Positions 1 to 7,689 of a stretch of DNA of 64,000 nucleotides are shown piece by piece. Within the stretch, counting starts at the first letter, position 1. Every line of letters starts with the position of its first letter. Source of the stretch: Aliishimia sp965656085 (lineage in GTDB: Bacteria > Pseudomonadota > Alphaproteobacteria > Rhodobacterales > Rhodobacteraceae); contig CBFHJA010000017.1 in assembly GCA_965656085.1 (NCBI GenBank), positions 19,543 through 83,542 of the forward strand. The letters run 5' to 3'. The position numbers and the translations under genes were made by a program. The notes beneath the pieces are model-generated. The model made no database searches and was not told the origin of the DNA. It was given only the letters and a program-made list of their open reading frames with translations.

Positions 1-196
1 GCACGGTCAATTGGGTGCCGGGCTCGACACCCGACACATCCACGCGGATCGAGCTAAGAGCGCGCACATCGGCGGAGGGGTTCATCTGGTTGACAAGCGG
101 CCATACCGCAGCCCCGACAGTGACCGCGCCCGCACCAGCAGTGGCATAATACAGGAAATCCCTGCGGGTATCTTCGTGTTCTTCGACGTTAGACAC
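1..196 (-). CDS. petA: Ubiquinol-cytochrome c reductase iron-sulfur (Rieske) subunit, N-terminal part
   Basis: Partial gene cut by the left edge; about 65 N-terminal residues are present. The start is read as GTG at 194-196 because the upstream in-frame ATG meets a stop and GGAG lies 9 nt before the GTG. The protein opens MSNVEEHEDTRRDFLYYAT, an RRDF twin-arginine motif followed by an Ala/Gly-rich hydrophobic anchor (AGAGAVTVGAAVWPLV) and the NPSADVRAL stretch. This is the typical N-terminus of alphaproteobacterial Rieske proteins. The family is a Tat-inserted [2Fe-2S] subunit of the cytochrome bc1 complex that passes electrons from quinol to cytochrome c1. The cluster-binding domain lies outside the window. 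petB and petC would be expected further left, which is inference. Confidence 0.9.
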   Translation of the reverse strand, partial: MSNVEEHEDTRRDFLYYATAGAGAVTVGAAVWPLVNQMNPSADVRALSSIRVDVSGVEPGTQLTV

Positions 197-483
197 GCGT
201 TTTCTCCATTCCAGGGGGCCGAGGTTTGACAGGCACAGATGCCGCCTCGCGTTGACCCAATACACGGCGAAACCACTCTTACGAGCGGCCAATTGAGCCG
301 GTATTTAGCGGGGGGGTGGGGAGTCGTCCAGTGATCAGCATGGTCACGACGTCGCAGGTGCGACAGCCAGTCGCAGAATATGTCGGCCCCTGCTGACACT
401 CTTGGCGGTTTTTCCGCATATGGCCGGGGCTTGGCCCCGATCGGAGAACCGGGCGCGCCCCACTCACTCCGGATCTCGCGAAG

Positions 484-1089
484 TCACTCCGGGCGCGTGC
501 GTTGCATCGACTCGCGCTCGGCGAATTGTTTGTACCATGCCGCCAGCGCATCGCAGTCCTTGCGCCACCCGCGCGCATCATGACGGAAATCGAGATAGCC
601 AAGCGCGCAGGCCACGGAGATCTGCCCGATGTCGAGCGGGCCATGCAGATGGCTCATCCAGCGGTCGTTCAGCGCCCGGCAGGCCGCGCCGATCTTGCCC
701 CACTGCGCATCGAGCCAGCCATCCCACTGCTTGTCCTCTGGCCGCATCCGCAGCTCATAGGACATCGCCACGCCCGCATCCATGATGCCATCCGCCGTGG
801 CCTCCAATGTCAGCGTTTCCCACTTGCGCGGGCCGGTCTCGTAGAGCGCACCGCCCGCCCGCGCGTCGAGAAAGCGCGTGATCACCCGGCTGTCATACAG
901 CGTCGCGCCGTCGCTCCGCTCCAGCGCCGGGATCTTGCGCAGCGGGTTGGCCGCGCTCAGCGAGGCTTCAGGCGTGAGCGGTGTGGTGGCAATGGTGTGC
1001 AACTCCACATCCTCCGCTTGCCCGGTTTCATGCAGCAAAACCAGAACTTTGCGCGCAAAGGGCGATGGCCCGGCGTGATAGAGTTTCAT
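484..1089 (-). CDS. Glutathione S-transferase family protein
   Basis: 201 residues, the usual GST length. The N-terminal thioredoxin-like half (about 1-80) carries PSPFARKV at residues 8-15, the position of the glutathione-contacting helix, and NPLRKIPAL near residue 50, including the cis-proline before the DSRVI segment. The C-terminal half (about 90-200) is helical. The family conjugates or reduces substrates with glutathione in the cytoplasm, or serves in stress defence; the substrate cannot be read from the sequence. The ATG is preceded by GGAGACATCC. It lies 27 nt downstream of the paiB-like gene on the same strand, so the two may be cotranscribed. Confidence 0.88.
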   Translation of the reverse strand: MKLYHAGPSPFARKVLVLLHETGQAEDVELHTIATTPLTPEASLSAANPLRKIPALERSDGATLYDSRVITRFLDARAGGALYETGPRKWETLTLEATADGIMDAGVAMSYELRMRPEDKQWDGWLDAQWGKIGAACRALNDRWMSHLHGPLDIGQISVACALGYLDFRHDARGWRKDCDALAAWYKQFAERESMQRTRPE

Positions 1090-1116
1090 GGATGTCTCCT
1101 CCCGTTTGACGGCACA

Positions 1117-1725
1117 CTAGGGCTGGCGCATATGCGCCGCAAGGGCTTCCAGCCCCGCGCCGATCCCGTCTTCAGCCACCTTGCCCGCCGCCCGCATCCG
1201 CACCGCGTCCGGTTTGTTCTGGTTCAGCTTCCACGTCCCGTCCACCGCGTCGATCTGCATCCGGGCCGGCACGATGGCGCGCATCATCTTTTCCATCACC
1301 CCCTCGGACATCTTATCCGTGGTCCATGGGGTCTTGGGCGCGAGTTGGTCCTCGAAATGCGCCGACTGGCGGTCCAGCAAATCGCGCAATTCGTCCTGTG
1401 GGCGTAGCTCCAGCGGCCCGCGCAGATGCACCGCGATGTAGTTCCACGTCGGCACCTGATCGGCGGTCTCATACCAGTCGGGAGAGATGTAGCTGTCCGG
1501 CCCGATCACCGCGAGGCACGCCGGCTGCGGCGTTGCCAGCGCGCGCGCAATCGGGTTGGAGCGCACCAGATGCAGCCCGATCCGGCCGCCCTCGATCAGG
1601 AACGGTACGTGGCTGACGAGCGGTCCCTCCGGGCCATTGATCGTCAGAACGCCAAAGGACCGCGCAGCGGCAAAGGCGATATTCGCCTGCGCGTCTTGGG
1701 TGTGGAACACGGGATTGGGATGCAT
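1117..1725 (-). CDS. FMN-binding negative transcriptional regulator, PaiB family
   Basis: 202 residues, the normal length of PaiB-like split-barrel flavoproteins. Visible family features are the N-terminal MHPNPVFHTQDAQANIAF, SHVPFLIEGG with LHLVRSNPIARAL, PDSYISPDWYE around residues 75-87, TWNYIAVHLRGP near residue 100, and a C-terminal WKLNQNKPDAVR. Family members bind FMN or haem in a dimeric split barrel. They were named for repression of protease and sporulation genes in Bacillus, and the role in alphaproteobacteria is not settled. The gene sits back to back with the FMN riboswitch and ribH unit, which fits a flavin link but does not prove one. Confidence 0.82.
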   Translation of the reverse strand: MHPNPVFHTQDAQANIAFAAARSFGVLTINGPEGPLVSHVPFLIEGGRIGLHLVRSNPIARALATPQPACLAVIGPDSYISPDWYETADQVPTWNYIAVHLRGPLELRPQDELRDLLDRQSAHFEDQLAPKTPWTTDKMSEGVMEKMMRAIVPARMQIDAVDGTWKLNQNKPDAVRMRAAGKVAEDGIGAGLEALAAHMRQP

Positions 1726-1789
1726 GGAAACGCTCCGTCACAGGATGCGCGGATGCTTGCCCGCCGGCACCGGGTTTGACAAGGTGGCA

Positions 1790-1935
1790 CTGTTCTCAGG
1801 GCGGGGTGGAAGTCCCCACCGGTGGTATTTGTTTCGCGAAACAAGAGCCCACGAGCGCCCCGGCTCCGGTCGGGGGTCAGCAGATCAGGTGCGAGGCCTG
1901 AGCCGACGGTCATAGTCCGGATGAAAGAGAACGTT
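1790..1935 (+). promoter_or_regulatory. FMN riboswitch (RFN element)
   Basis: The sequence carries the conserved RFN blocks in order: TCAGGGCGGGGTGGAAGTCC with CCACCGGTGGT, then AGCCCACGAGCG, then CAGATCAGGTGCGA, GAGCCGACGGTCATAGTCCGG and ATGAAAGAGAACG. It begins about 65 nt after the divergent paiB start and ends about 80 nt before the ribH ATG. FMN binding is known to switch off downstream riboflavin genes. In alphaproteobacteria this element often precedes a solitary ribH, as here. Confidence 0.95.
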
Positions 1936-2014
1936 GCCTCGCACGTGCCTGTCGGCGTGGGCGTGGTGCGTTTTGCCTTGGGTGACGTGTTGGAGCCAAA
2001 AGGAGAAAAACGCT

Positions 2015-2458
2015 ATGACACACACCCGTTTCGCATTCGTCAAAGCTGGCTGGCATGCCGAGATCGTGGATCAGGCTTTGGAGGGCTTTACCCAGATCAT
2101 CCCCACCGCACAGGTCGATGTGTTCGACGTGCCCGGCGCGTTCGAGCTGCCGCTTCTGGCCCGTGATCTGGCACAGACCGGGCGCTATGAGGCCGTGGCC
2201 TGCGCCGCGTTAGTGGTCGATGGTGGCATCTACCGCCATGACTTCGTCGCGCAGGCGGTGGTCGATGGGCTGATGCGCGCCGGGCTCGACACTGGAGTGC
2301 CGGTCCTGTCGGTCTCGCTGACACCGCACCAGTTTCAGGAGACCCCGCACCATATCGGCATCTACAAGGCGCATTTCGTGCAAAAGGGCCGGGAGGCGGC
2401 AGAGGCGGCACTTGGGGTCATCCGTGCCCGCGCGGCACTACAGCAAGCGGCTGCCTAG
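2015..2458 (+). CDS. ribH: 6,7-dimethyl-8-ribityllumazine synthase, RibH2-like
   Basis: 147 residues. It condenses 5-amino-6-ribitylaminouracil with dihydroxybutanone phosphate, the penultimate step of riboflavin synthesis. The ATG at 2015 is chosen because AAAGGAGAAAAACGCT precedes it; an upstream in-frame extension lies in the riboswitch tail. Visible motifs are FVKAGWHAEIVDQ at 8-20, DVPGAFELP at 38-46 and YRHDF with the catalytic-position His75. The tryptophan near the N-terminus and RHDF in place of the classical motif suggest the type II (RibH2) group found in rhizobia and Brucella. It stands alone behind its FMN riboswitch, away from any other rib gene in view. Its 3' end overlaps convergent thiQ by 21 nt. 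Confidence 0.92.
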   Translation: MTHTRFAFVKAGWHAEIVDQALEGFTQIIPTAQVDVFDVPGAFELPLLARDLAQTGRYEAVACAALVVDGGIYRHDFVAQAVVDGLMRAGLDTGVPVLSVSLTPHQFQETPHHIGIYKAHFVQKGREAAEAALGVIRARAALQQAAA

Positions 2459-3139
2459 ATAGGCGCTGAGCGCGGGCGGCGGGTCGGCCAGAAGGTCCTC
2501 GACCGGAACCGGCGCGGCCGCCACACCGCCGCTCACAAACACGGCCTGTCCGCCCAAGCGGCGGGCATCGCCGATGTCATGCGTTACCATGAGCAGCGTC
2601 GCGCCAAGCCGCGCCGCAACCTCCCGCACGAGCCCCAGCATCTCGGCGCGCAACGCCGGGCCGAGCGCCGCGAAGGGCTCGTCGAGCAGGATGATCGGCC
2701 GGGCCTGCACCAGCACCCGCGCGAGCGCCGCCCGGCTTTGTTGCCCACCCGAAAGCGCACCGGGCTTGCGCTCCGCGTAGCCCTCCAGCCCGACATCAGC
2801 GAGCGCCTTTTCGATGCGAGCGCGATCATCCGCAGTGATGCGCAAAGAAGGTTTGATCCCCAGCGCCACGTTCTGCGCCACGGTCAGATGCGGGAAAAGG
2901 TTGTGGTCCTGAAACAGCATCGCAATCGGGCGCGCACCCGGGCTCTCCGGCAAGGGTGCGCTGTTCATAAGCACTGCGCCCGACACGCAAGACACGAACC
3001 CGGCGATGCCCGCGAGCAGGGTGGATTTACCGGCACCAGACGGGCCGATGACCGACGTGCAACTATCGGGGCCAAGCGCCCAATCGGCGCGCAGCTCGAA
3101 GCCTTCCTGCGCAAATACGGCCCCGTTCAACTCAAGCAT
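2438..3139 (-). CDS. thiQ: Thiamine ABC transporter ATP-binding protein ThiQ
   Basis: 233 residues from MLELNGAVF. Walker A is GPSGAGKST (32-40), the Q-loop is FQDHN near 77, the signature is LSGGQ (129-133), Walker B is ILLDEP (150-155) and the H-loop is VTHD. It energises import of thiamine or its phosphates through ThiP. It is the last gene of thiBPQ behind a TPP riboswitch, which makes the substrate assignment firm. The start chosen overlaps the thiP stop by 8 nt; an upstream in-frame start seven codons earlier is less likely. The short length without a regulatory C-terminal domain is normal for ThiQ. Confidence 0.93.
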   Translation of the reverse strand: MLELNGAVFAQEGFELRADWALGPDSCTSVIGPSGAGKSTLLAGIAGFVSCVSGAVLMNSAPLPESPGARPIAMLFQDHNLFPHLTVAQNVALGIKPSLRITADDRARIEKALADVGLEGYAERKPGALSGGQQSRAALARVLVQARPIILLDEPFAALGPALRAEMLGLVREVAARLGATLLMVTHDIGDARRLGGQAVFVSGGVAAAPVPVEDLLADPPPALSAYLGSRLL

Positions 3140-4661
3140 TGCGCCGCCCCCACAGATCAAACAGCCCGAAGAGCAGGAAACTCAGCGCCGTCAGCACCAG
3201 CGCCGCACCTTCCGCGTGATCGGTCCGGTACGCCGCCCTGAGCTGCTCGATGGCGAGCGGCAAAGTGGCGCGGTCCTGATCGGCAAAGAGCGCAATCACG
3301 CCCAGATCGCCCATCGACAGCGCCGCACCGAGCCCCAATGCGAAGCCAAGCGGCGCACGCAGGCGCGGCAAGAGCACGATCCACCACAACCGCCATCCGG
3401 TCAGGCCCAGACTGGCCGACAGTCGGGCAAAATCGCGCAAGGCCTCGCGCAGACCGGGGACGAGAATACGCAAGGCAAAGGGCAGCGCCATGATCGCATT
3501 GACCCCTGCCGTGATTGCCAGCGCCAGATCGGCGGGATTGGCGAAGGGGTAGATCAGAATGAACAGCCCCGTGCCGATCATCAATGGTGAGGTCGCCATG
3601 CCCAGAAGCCCAACGGCCTCCACCCCGCCGTAGCGCACCGCAAGCGCCGCAAGCGGCACCGCAAGGCCCATCAGCAAAGCAGCACTGGCAAGCGCAACGC
3701 AAACAGAGCGGAGTGCGGCCTCCCAGACCATCGGCGGCAGCCCCGCCACGGCTGGCAGACCCGCGCCGAGAATGCTCAGCATCGGAGTGAGCAGGAACAG
3801 CACGCCCGCCGCGATGATCCACGCATCGAGTGGTGAGCGATCCCATCGCTGCGGGACGCGGCCCAGACCCGGGCCGCCTCCTGTCAGCGGAAGGATGCGG
3901 AACAGGGCAAGGCAGGCGGTGAGCGCGAGCGCCATCTGGATCACCGACAACAGCGCCGCGCGGGCAAGGTCGAAATCGAACCGGAACGCTTGGTAGATCG
4001 CAAGCTCAATCGTCGTGGCGCGCGGCCCGCCGCCGAGCAGAAGCGCCACGGCGAAGGAGGTCAGGCACAGAACGAAGATCAGCCCCGCCGCGCCCGGCAC
4101 GATCCTGCGCAGCATCGGCGCTTCGATGTGGCGGAAAAGATCGGGGCGGGTGAAGCCAAGCTGCGCGGCGAGGCGGAACTGTTCGGCGGGAATGTCTTGC
4201 CAGCCTTGCAGGATCAGCCGTGTCGCGAGCGGCAGGTTGAAGAACACATGCGCCAGAACAACGCCGTGAAACCCGTAGATCGACACCTCCGGCAGCCCTG
4301 CGGTGGCCAGCGCAGCGTTCAGCCAGCCGCTGCGCCCGAAGATCGTCAGCAGGCCGATTACCGCGACGATCACCGGCAGCAGGAAGGGTGCCCCGAGCAG
4401 CAGGATCACCCAGCGGCGCCCGGGAAAATCATTGCGCGACAAGGCTTTGGCGAGGGGGATGGCAAAGAGGACACTGAGCACGGCGGACAGAGTCGCCTGG
4501 CTGAGGGTGAAGCGGATCGCGGCCCAGTCCGCCGCGCCCAGACCGCGCCCGGCCTCCGCGCGCCAGAGCACAGCCGCGAGTGCACAGAGGATGACCGCCG
4601 CCACGAGGGCAGCGGCCAGAATGCCGGGGGTCCGGCTTATTGCGAGAGCGCGTTGCGCCAT
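3132..4661 (-). CDS. thiP: Thiamine/thiamine pyrophosphate ABC transporter permease ThiP
   Basis: 509 residues, a fused double-length permease with about twelve predicted membrane helices in two MetI-like halves. Each half has an EAA-type loop: EQFRLAAQLGFTRPDLFRHI in the first half and DFARLSASLGLTGWRLWW in the second, the sites that dock ThiQ. It forms the inner-membrane channel of the thiamine importer. It overlaps the thiB 3' end by 25 nt and thiQ by 8 nt, so the three genes are translationally linked. The ATG at 4661 has GAGGA almost touching it, so the exact start is less certain than the gene. Confidence 0.92.
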   Translation of the reverse strand: MAQRALAISRTPGILAAALVAAVILCALAAVLWRAEAGRGLGAADWAAIRFTLSQATLSAVLSVLFAIPLAKALSRNDFPGRRWVILLLGAPFLLPVIVAVIGLLTIFGRSGWLNAALATAGLPEVSIYGFHGVVLAHVFFNLPLATRLILQGWQDIPAEQFRLAAQLGFTRPDLFRHIEAPMLRRIVPGAAGLIFVLCLTSFAVALLLGGGPRATTIELAIYQAFRFDFDLARAALLSVIQMALALTACLALFRILPLTGGGPGLGRVPQRWDRSPLDAWIIAAGVLFLLTPMLSILGAGLPAVAGLPPMVWEAALRSVCVALASAALLMGLAVPLAALAVRYGGVEAVGLLGMATSPLMIGTGLFILIYPFANPADLALAITAGVNAIMALPFALRILVPGLREALRDFARLSASLGLTGWRLWWIVLLPRLRAPLGFALGLGAALSMGDLGVIALFADQDRATLPLAIEQLRAAYRTDHAEGAALVLTALSFLLFGLFDLWGRRNA

Positions 4662-5614
4662 TCCTCAAGCGCGGCATCGCGCATCGCGGCGGCGTCCTCT
4701 GGGGAGAGCAGAAGGGATTTTTCCGGCTGCATGGGCGGCACGAACCCCTCTGGCAAACCGCCTGCCGGGGTGACTGCCGGGAACATCCAATTGGTGGTCG
4801 GGATCACCGATTGGAACGCGTCCGACACCATGAATTGCAGGAATTGATCGGCCAGCTCCGGCTGGTCGGTCGCGGCGAGTTTCCCGGCCACTTCGACCTG
4901 CATGTAGTGGCCCTCGTCGAAGAGCGCGAAGGTCTTGCTGTCGTCCTCCTCGGCGATGCGGTGATAGGCGGGCGAGGTGGTGTAGCTGAGGACCGCGTCG
5001 GCCTCACCTTCGAGGAACAGCCCATAGGCTTCGGACCAGCCTTTGGTGACGGTCAGCACGTTGTCCGACAGCGCCTCCCAGATCGCCGGGGCCTCGTCGC
5101 CATAGGCCGCTTTGACCCACATCAGCAGGCCCAGACCGGGGGTCGAAGAGCGCGGGTCCTGAATGACGACCTTCATGTCCGAGGCCGCCAATTCCTTGAA
5201 ACTGCTTGGCAAATCATCTGACTTATTGGTCACGAAGGCGAAATGCCCCCAGTCGAACGGCACGAAATTCGCGTCGGTCCACGCGATGGGCAGATCGTAT
5301 TCGGCGCTCACAGCATGGGGCGCGAAGAGGCCTGTGGCGGTGGCGGCGGCGGTGAGGTTGGTGTCGAGGCCGAGGACGATGTCGGCGTCCGAGCGCGCGC
5401 CTTCGAGGCGGATGCGGGCGAGCAGCGAGGCACCGTCGCCAGCCGCCACGAATTGCAGATCGCAGCCGCAGACCTCTTCGAAGGCGGTCTCGATCGCGGG
5501 ACCCGGGCCCCAATCGGTGACGAAACTGTCATAGGTGTAGACGGTGAGAACGGGGGTGTCTGCAAAGGCCGCTGTGGATACGAGCAGGCCAGCAGCGAGG
5601 ACGGGATACTTCAT
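4637..5614 (-). CDS. thiB: Thiamine ABC transporter substrate-binding protein ThiB
   Basis: 325 residues with a Sec signal peptide (MKYPVLAAGLLVSTAAFADT, cleavage near residue 18). The mature N-terminus reads LTVYTYDSFVTDWGPGPAIE, the characteristic thiamine-binding protein opening, followed by CGCDLQFV and a bilobed solute-binding fold. It would bind thiamine and its phosphates in the periplasm and deliver them to ThiPQ. TATGGAGACACAAG precedes the ATG. The TPP riboswitch begins about 40 nt upstream, so expression should fall when thiamine pyrophosphate is plentiful. Confidence 0.94.
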   Translation of the reverse strand: MKYPVLAAGLLVSTAAFADTPVLTVYTYDSFVTDWGPGPAIETAFEEVCGCDLQFVAAGDGASLLARIRLEGARSDADIVLGLDTNLTAAATATGLFAPHAVSAEYDLPIAWTDANFVPFDWGHFAFVTNKSDDLPSSFKELAASDMKVVIQDPRSSTPGLGLLMWVKAAYGDEAPAIWEALSDNVLTVTKGWSEAYGLFLEGEADAVLSYTTSPAYHRIAEEDDSKTFALFDEGHYMQVEVAGKLAATDQPELADQFLQFMVSDAFQSVIPTTNWMFPAVTPAGGLPEGFVPPMQPEKSLLLSPEDAAAMRDAALEEWRNALSQ

Positions 5615-5654
5615 CTTGTGTCTCCATAGCTGGCGGATGGACAGATATGGAGTG

Positions 5655-5762
5655 AGATCCAGACCTTCCCTCCGCCGGTGTTAACCGGTTCAGGTTCAAC
5701 GGGTCCGCCGATATGGCATCTCAGCACAGGTTCTGCCCCTGTGCCCCCCGAGGTACGAATGA
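5655..5762 (-). promoter_or_regulatory. TPP riboswitch (THI element) upstream of thiBPQ
   Basis: Read on the minus strand, the conserved blocks appear in order: CTCGGGGGGC, a stem built from CACAGGGGC and the following complement, the CTGAGA box, then GGACCCGTTGAACCTGAACC and the GGTTAACACCGGCGGAGGGA tail. These are the TPP-binding helices P2 to P5 of the thi-box. It ends about 40 nt before the thiB start. Confidence 0.95.
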
Positions 5763-5854
5763 GTCTAGAGCGCATCAGGGGCCGGGGCAAGGGAAGAAGG
5801 TTAACGGGGCGTGCGCACGCAACAGCGCGAAACGCTGAAATCCCCCGAAAACCG

Positions 5855-5982
5855 GGTTAACGCCTTAGAAACAAGGTACATACGGCGTATGGCTGAGCGT
5901 ATGGCTCCGCGTATGGCACTTGTATGGCTCGTTTTCGATTCGTTCGTAGGTTAATGGGGCGTACGGTGGGGCGGCATTAACC
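5855..5982. repeat. Dispersed non-coding repeat, copy 1
   Basis: A 128-nt element bounded by GGTTAACGCC on the left and GGCATTAACC on the right, nearly inverted ends. Inside are ACAAGGTACATAC and three to four tandem units of CGTATGGCT or CGTATGGCAC, then GTACGGTGGG near the right end. A second copy of the same length and order lies at 40179-40307. It sits between the TPP riboswitch and the ydhR-like gene. No reading frame is evident. Its function is unknown. Confidence 0.8.
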
Positions 5983-6054
5983 TCTGTGGCAGGCCGGCTG
6001 GCCAAGAGCCGGGCGGCATGGCATCTTCCCGAAACACAGGAGCAGGGGCCGCAT

Positions 6055-6357
6055 ATGATCACTGAGATCGTTACCTTTGAAATACCCGACAGCATGGCGC
6101 GCGAGGAGGTCATCGCGCTTTTCGAGCAGAGCGCCGAGATCTGGCGTGCCGATACCAAGCTGCATCGCAAGAATTACCTCTATGACCCGGAGGCCGGGAT
6201 CGCGGGCGGTGTCTATACATGGGACAGCGTCGCTGACGCCAAAGCGGCGCATGGGGAGGCATTTCACGCCCGCGTTGCGGAGACGTTCGGCAGTACCCCG
6301 CGATTTCAGTATTTTGAAACCCCGGTCGTGGTTCAGAACAGGCCTGCAGAGGGGTAG
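6055..6357 (+). CDS. YdhR-like putative monooxygenase (dimeric alpha-beta barrel)
   Basis: 100 residues from MITEIVTFEIPD; an in-frame upstream ATG would add 23 residues that run into the repeat region and look non-coding. The size, the opening beta-strand ITEIVTFEIP, RKNYLYDPEAGIAGGVYTWDS in the middle and AFHARVAETFGSTPRFQYFETPVVV at the end match small ABM-fold proteins related to YdhR. Such proteins form dimers and are suspected monooxygenases of unknown substrate. It lies just upstream of aroC on the same strand. GGAGCAGGGG precedes the start with wide spacing. Confidence 0.68.
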   Translation: MITEIVTFEIPDSMAREEVIALFEQSAEIWRADTKLHRKNYLYDPEAGIAGGVYTWDSVADAKAAHGEAFHARVAETFGSTPRFQYFETPVVVQNRPAEG

Positions 6358-6448
6358 CACCCCGACCAGCATGATCGCAGGGCGTTAGACCTTGGCATCT
6401 TCGAACGGGCCAAGTATGCCCTGCCGCGTCACAGCCGGAGCCTGCGCC

Positions 6449-7552
6449 ATGAGCCTGAACACATTCGGACATCTCTTCCGCGTCACCACTTGGGGCGAGA
6501 GCCACGGGCCTGCGCTCGGGGCCACGGTGGATGGCTGCCCGCCGGGCGTGCCGATCTCCGAAGAGATGATCCAGCACTGGCTCGACAAGCGCAAACCGGG
6601 GCAGAACAAGTACACCACGCAGCGGCGCGAGGCCGATCAGGTGAAGATCCTCAGCGGGGTGTTCGAGGGGCAGACCACCGGCACGCCAGTGCAGTTGATG
6701 ATCGAGAACACCGATCAGCGCTCAAAGGACTATTCCGAAATTGCAGAGAAGTTCCGGCCCGGCCATGCGGATATCACCTATTGGCAGAAATACGGCATCC
6801 GCGACTATCGCGGCGGCGGGCGCTCCTCCGCGCGCGAGACGGCCGCGCGGGTGGCGGCAGGCGGGCTGGCGCGGGAGGCGTTGAAGATGCTCGCGCCGGG
6901 GCTCACGATCACCGGCTACATGACGCGGATGGGTGCGCATGAGATCGACCGGGACCGCTTCGACTGGGATCAGATCGACCAGAACCCGTTCTGGACGCCG
7001 GACGCGGAAGCCGCCGCGACATGGGCCGACTATCTCGACGGGCTGCGCAAGTCCGGCTCCTCGGTGGGCGCGGTGATCGAGGTCACGGCGCGGGGCGTGC
7101 CAGCCGGGCTCGGCGCGCCGATCTATGGCAAGCTCGACACCGATCTGGCCGCCGCGATGATGTCGATCAACGCCGTCAAAGGCGTCGAGATCGGCGAGGG
7201 CATGTCGGCGGCGATGCTCACGGGCGAGTTGAATGCCGACGAGATCTTCATGGGCAATGACGGCCAGCCGGTCTATTCGTCGAACCATGCGGGCGGCGTT
7301 CTGGGCGGGATTTCCACCGGGCAGGACGTGGTGGTGCGGTTTGCCGTCAAACCCACGTCGAGCATTCTGAAGACGCGGCAGACGATCACGAAATCCGGCG
7401 AGGCGGCCGAGATCGTGACCAAGGGGCGGCATGACCCTTGCGTGGGCATTCGCGCGGTGCCGGTGGGCGAGGCGATGATGGCCTGCGTGCTGCTCGATCA
7501 CCTGCTGCTGCACCGCGGCCAGATCGGCGCCAATCGCATCGAGATCGGGTAG
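6449..7552 (+). CDS. aroC: Chorismate synthase
   Basis: 367 residues, the family norm. It converts 5-enolpyruvylshikimate 3-phosphate to chorismate using reduced FMN, the last step of the shikimate pathway. Motifs visible are FGHLFRVTTWGESHGPALG near the N-terminus, DYRGGGRSSARETAARVAAG in the middle, and KGVEIGEG plus SSNHAGGVLGGISTG towards the end, with GRHDPCVGIRAVPV close to the C-terminus. The start is MSLNTFGHLFR; an upstream in-frame ATG adds 19 atypical residues. It stands 92 nt after the ydhR-like gene and may be cotranscribed with it. Confidence 0.96.
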   Translation: MSLNTFGHLFRVTTWGESHGPALGATVDGCPPGVPISEEMIQHWLDKRKPGQNKYTTQRREADQVKILSGVFEGQTTGTPVQLMIENTDQRSKDYSEIAEKFRPGHADITYWQKYGIRDYRGGGRSSARETAARVAAGGLAREALKMLAPGLTITGYMTRMGAHEIDRDRFDWDQIDQNPFWTPDAEAAATWADYLDGLRKSGSSVGAVIEVTARGVPAGLGAPIYGKLDTDLAAAMMSINAVKGVEIGEGMSAAMLTGELNADEIFMGNDGQPVYSSNHAGGVLGGISTGQDVVVRFAVKPTSSILKTRQTITKSGEAAEIVTKGRHDPCVGIRAVPVGEAMMACVLLDHLLLHRGQIGANRIEIG

Positions 7553-7637
7553 GATTGTTTATCGCGGAAGAGGGGCTGTGCGGCCGGTTTGAGCCCACAC
7601 TTCCCTAATGCTGCGTCGTCCATGGATGTCTCCTGTG

Positions 7638-7667
7638 GTGACACTGCTCCTCGGTTTTTGCTATAGA
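7638..7667 (+). promoter_or_regulatory. Candidate sigma-70 promoter for the deiodinase-family gene
   Basis: GTGACA at 7638-7643 and TATAGA at 7662-7667 are separated by 18 nt and lie just upstream of GGGAGG and the ATG at 7690. The implied 5' leader would be about 15 nt. The assignment rests on consensus resemblance only. Confidence 0.4.
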
Positions 7668-7689
7668 TCGGGTTGGGAGGGATATTTCA

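Noticed and set aside
7501..7623. Small minus-strand ORF (MDDAALGKCGLK...) behind AGGAGACATCC
   Set aside because: About 40 codons overlapping the aroC 3' end with no homology; the ribosome-like site may be chance.
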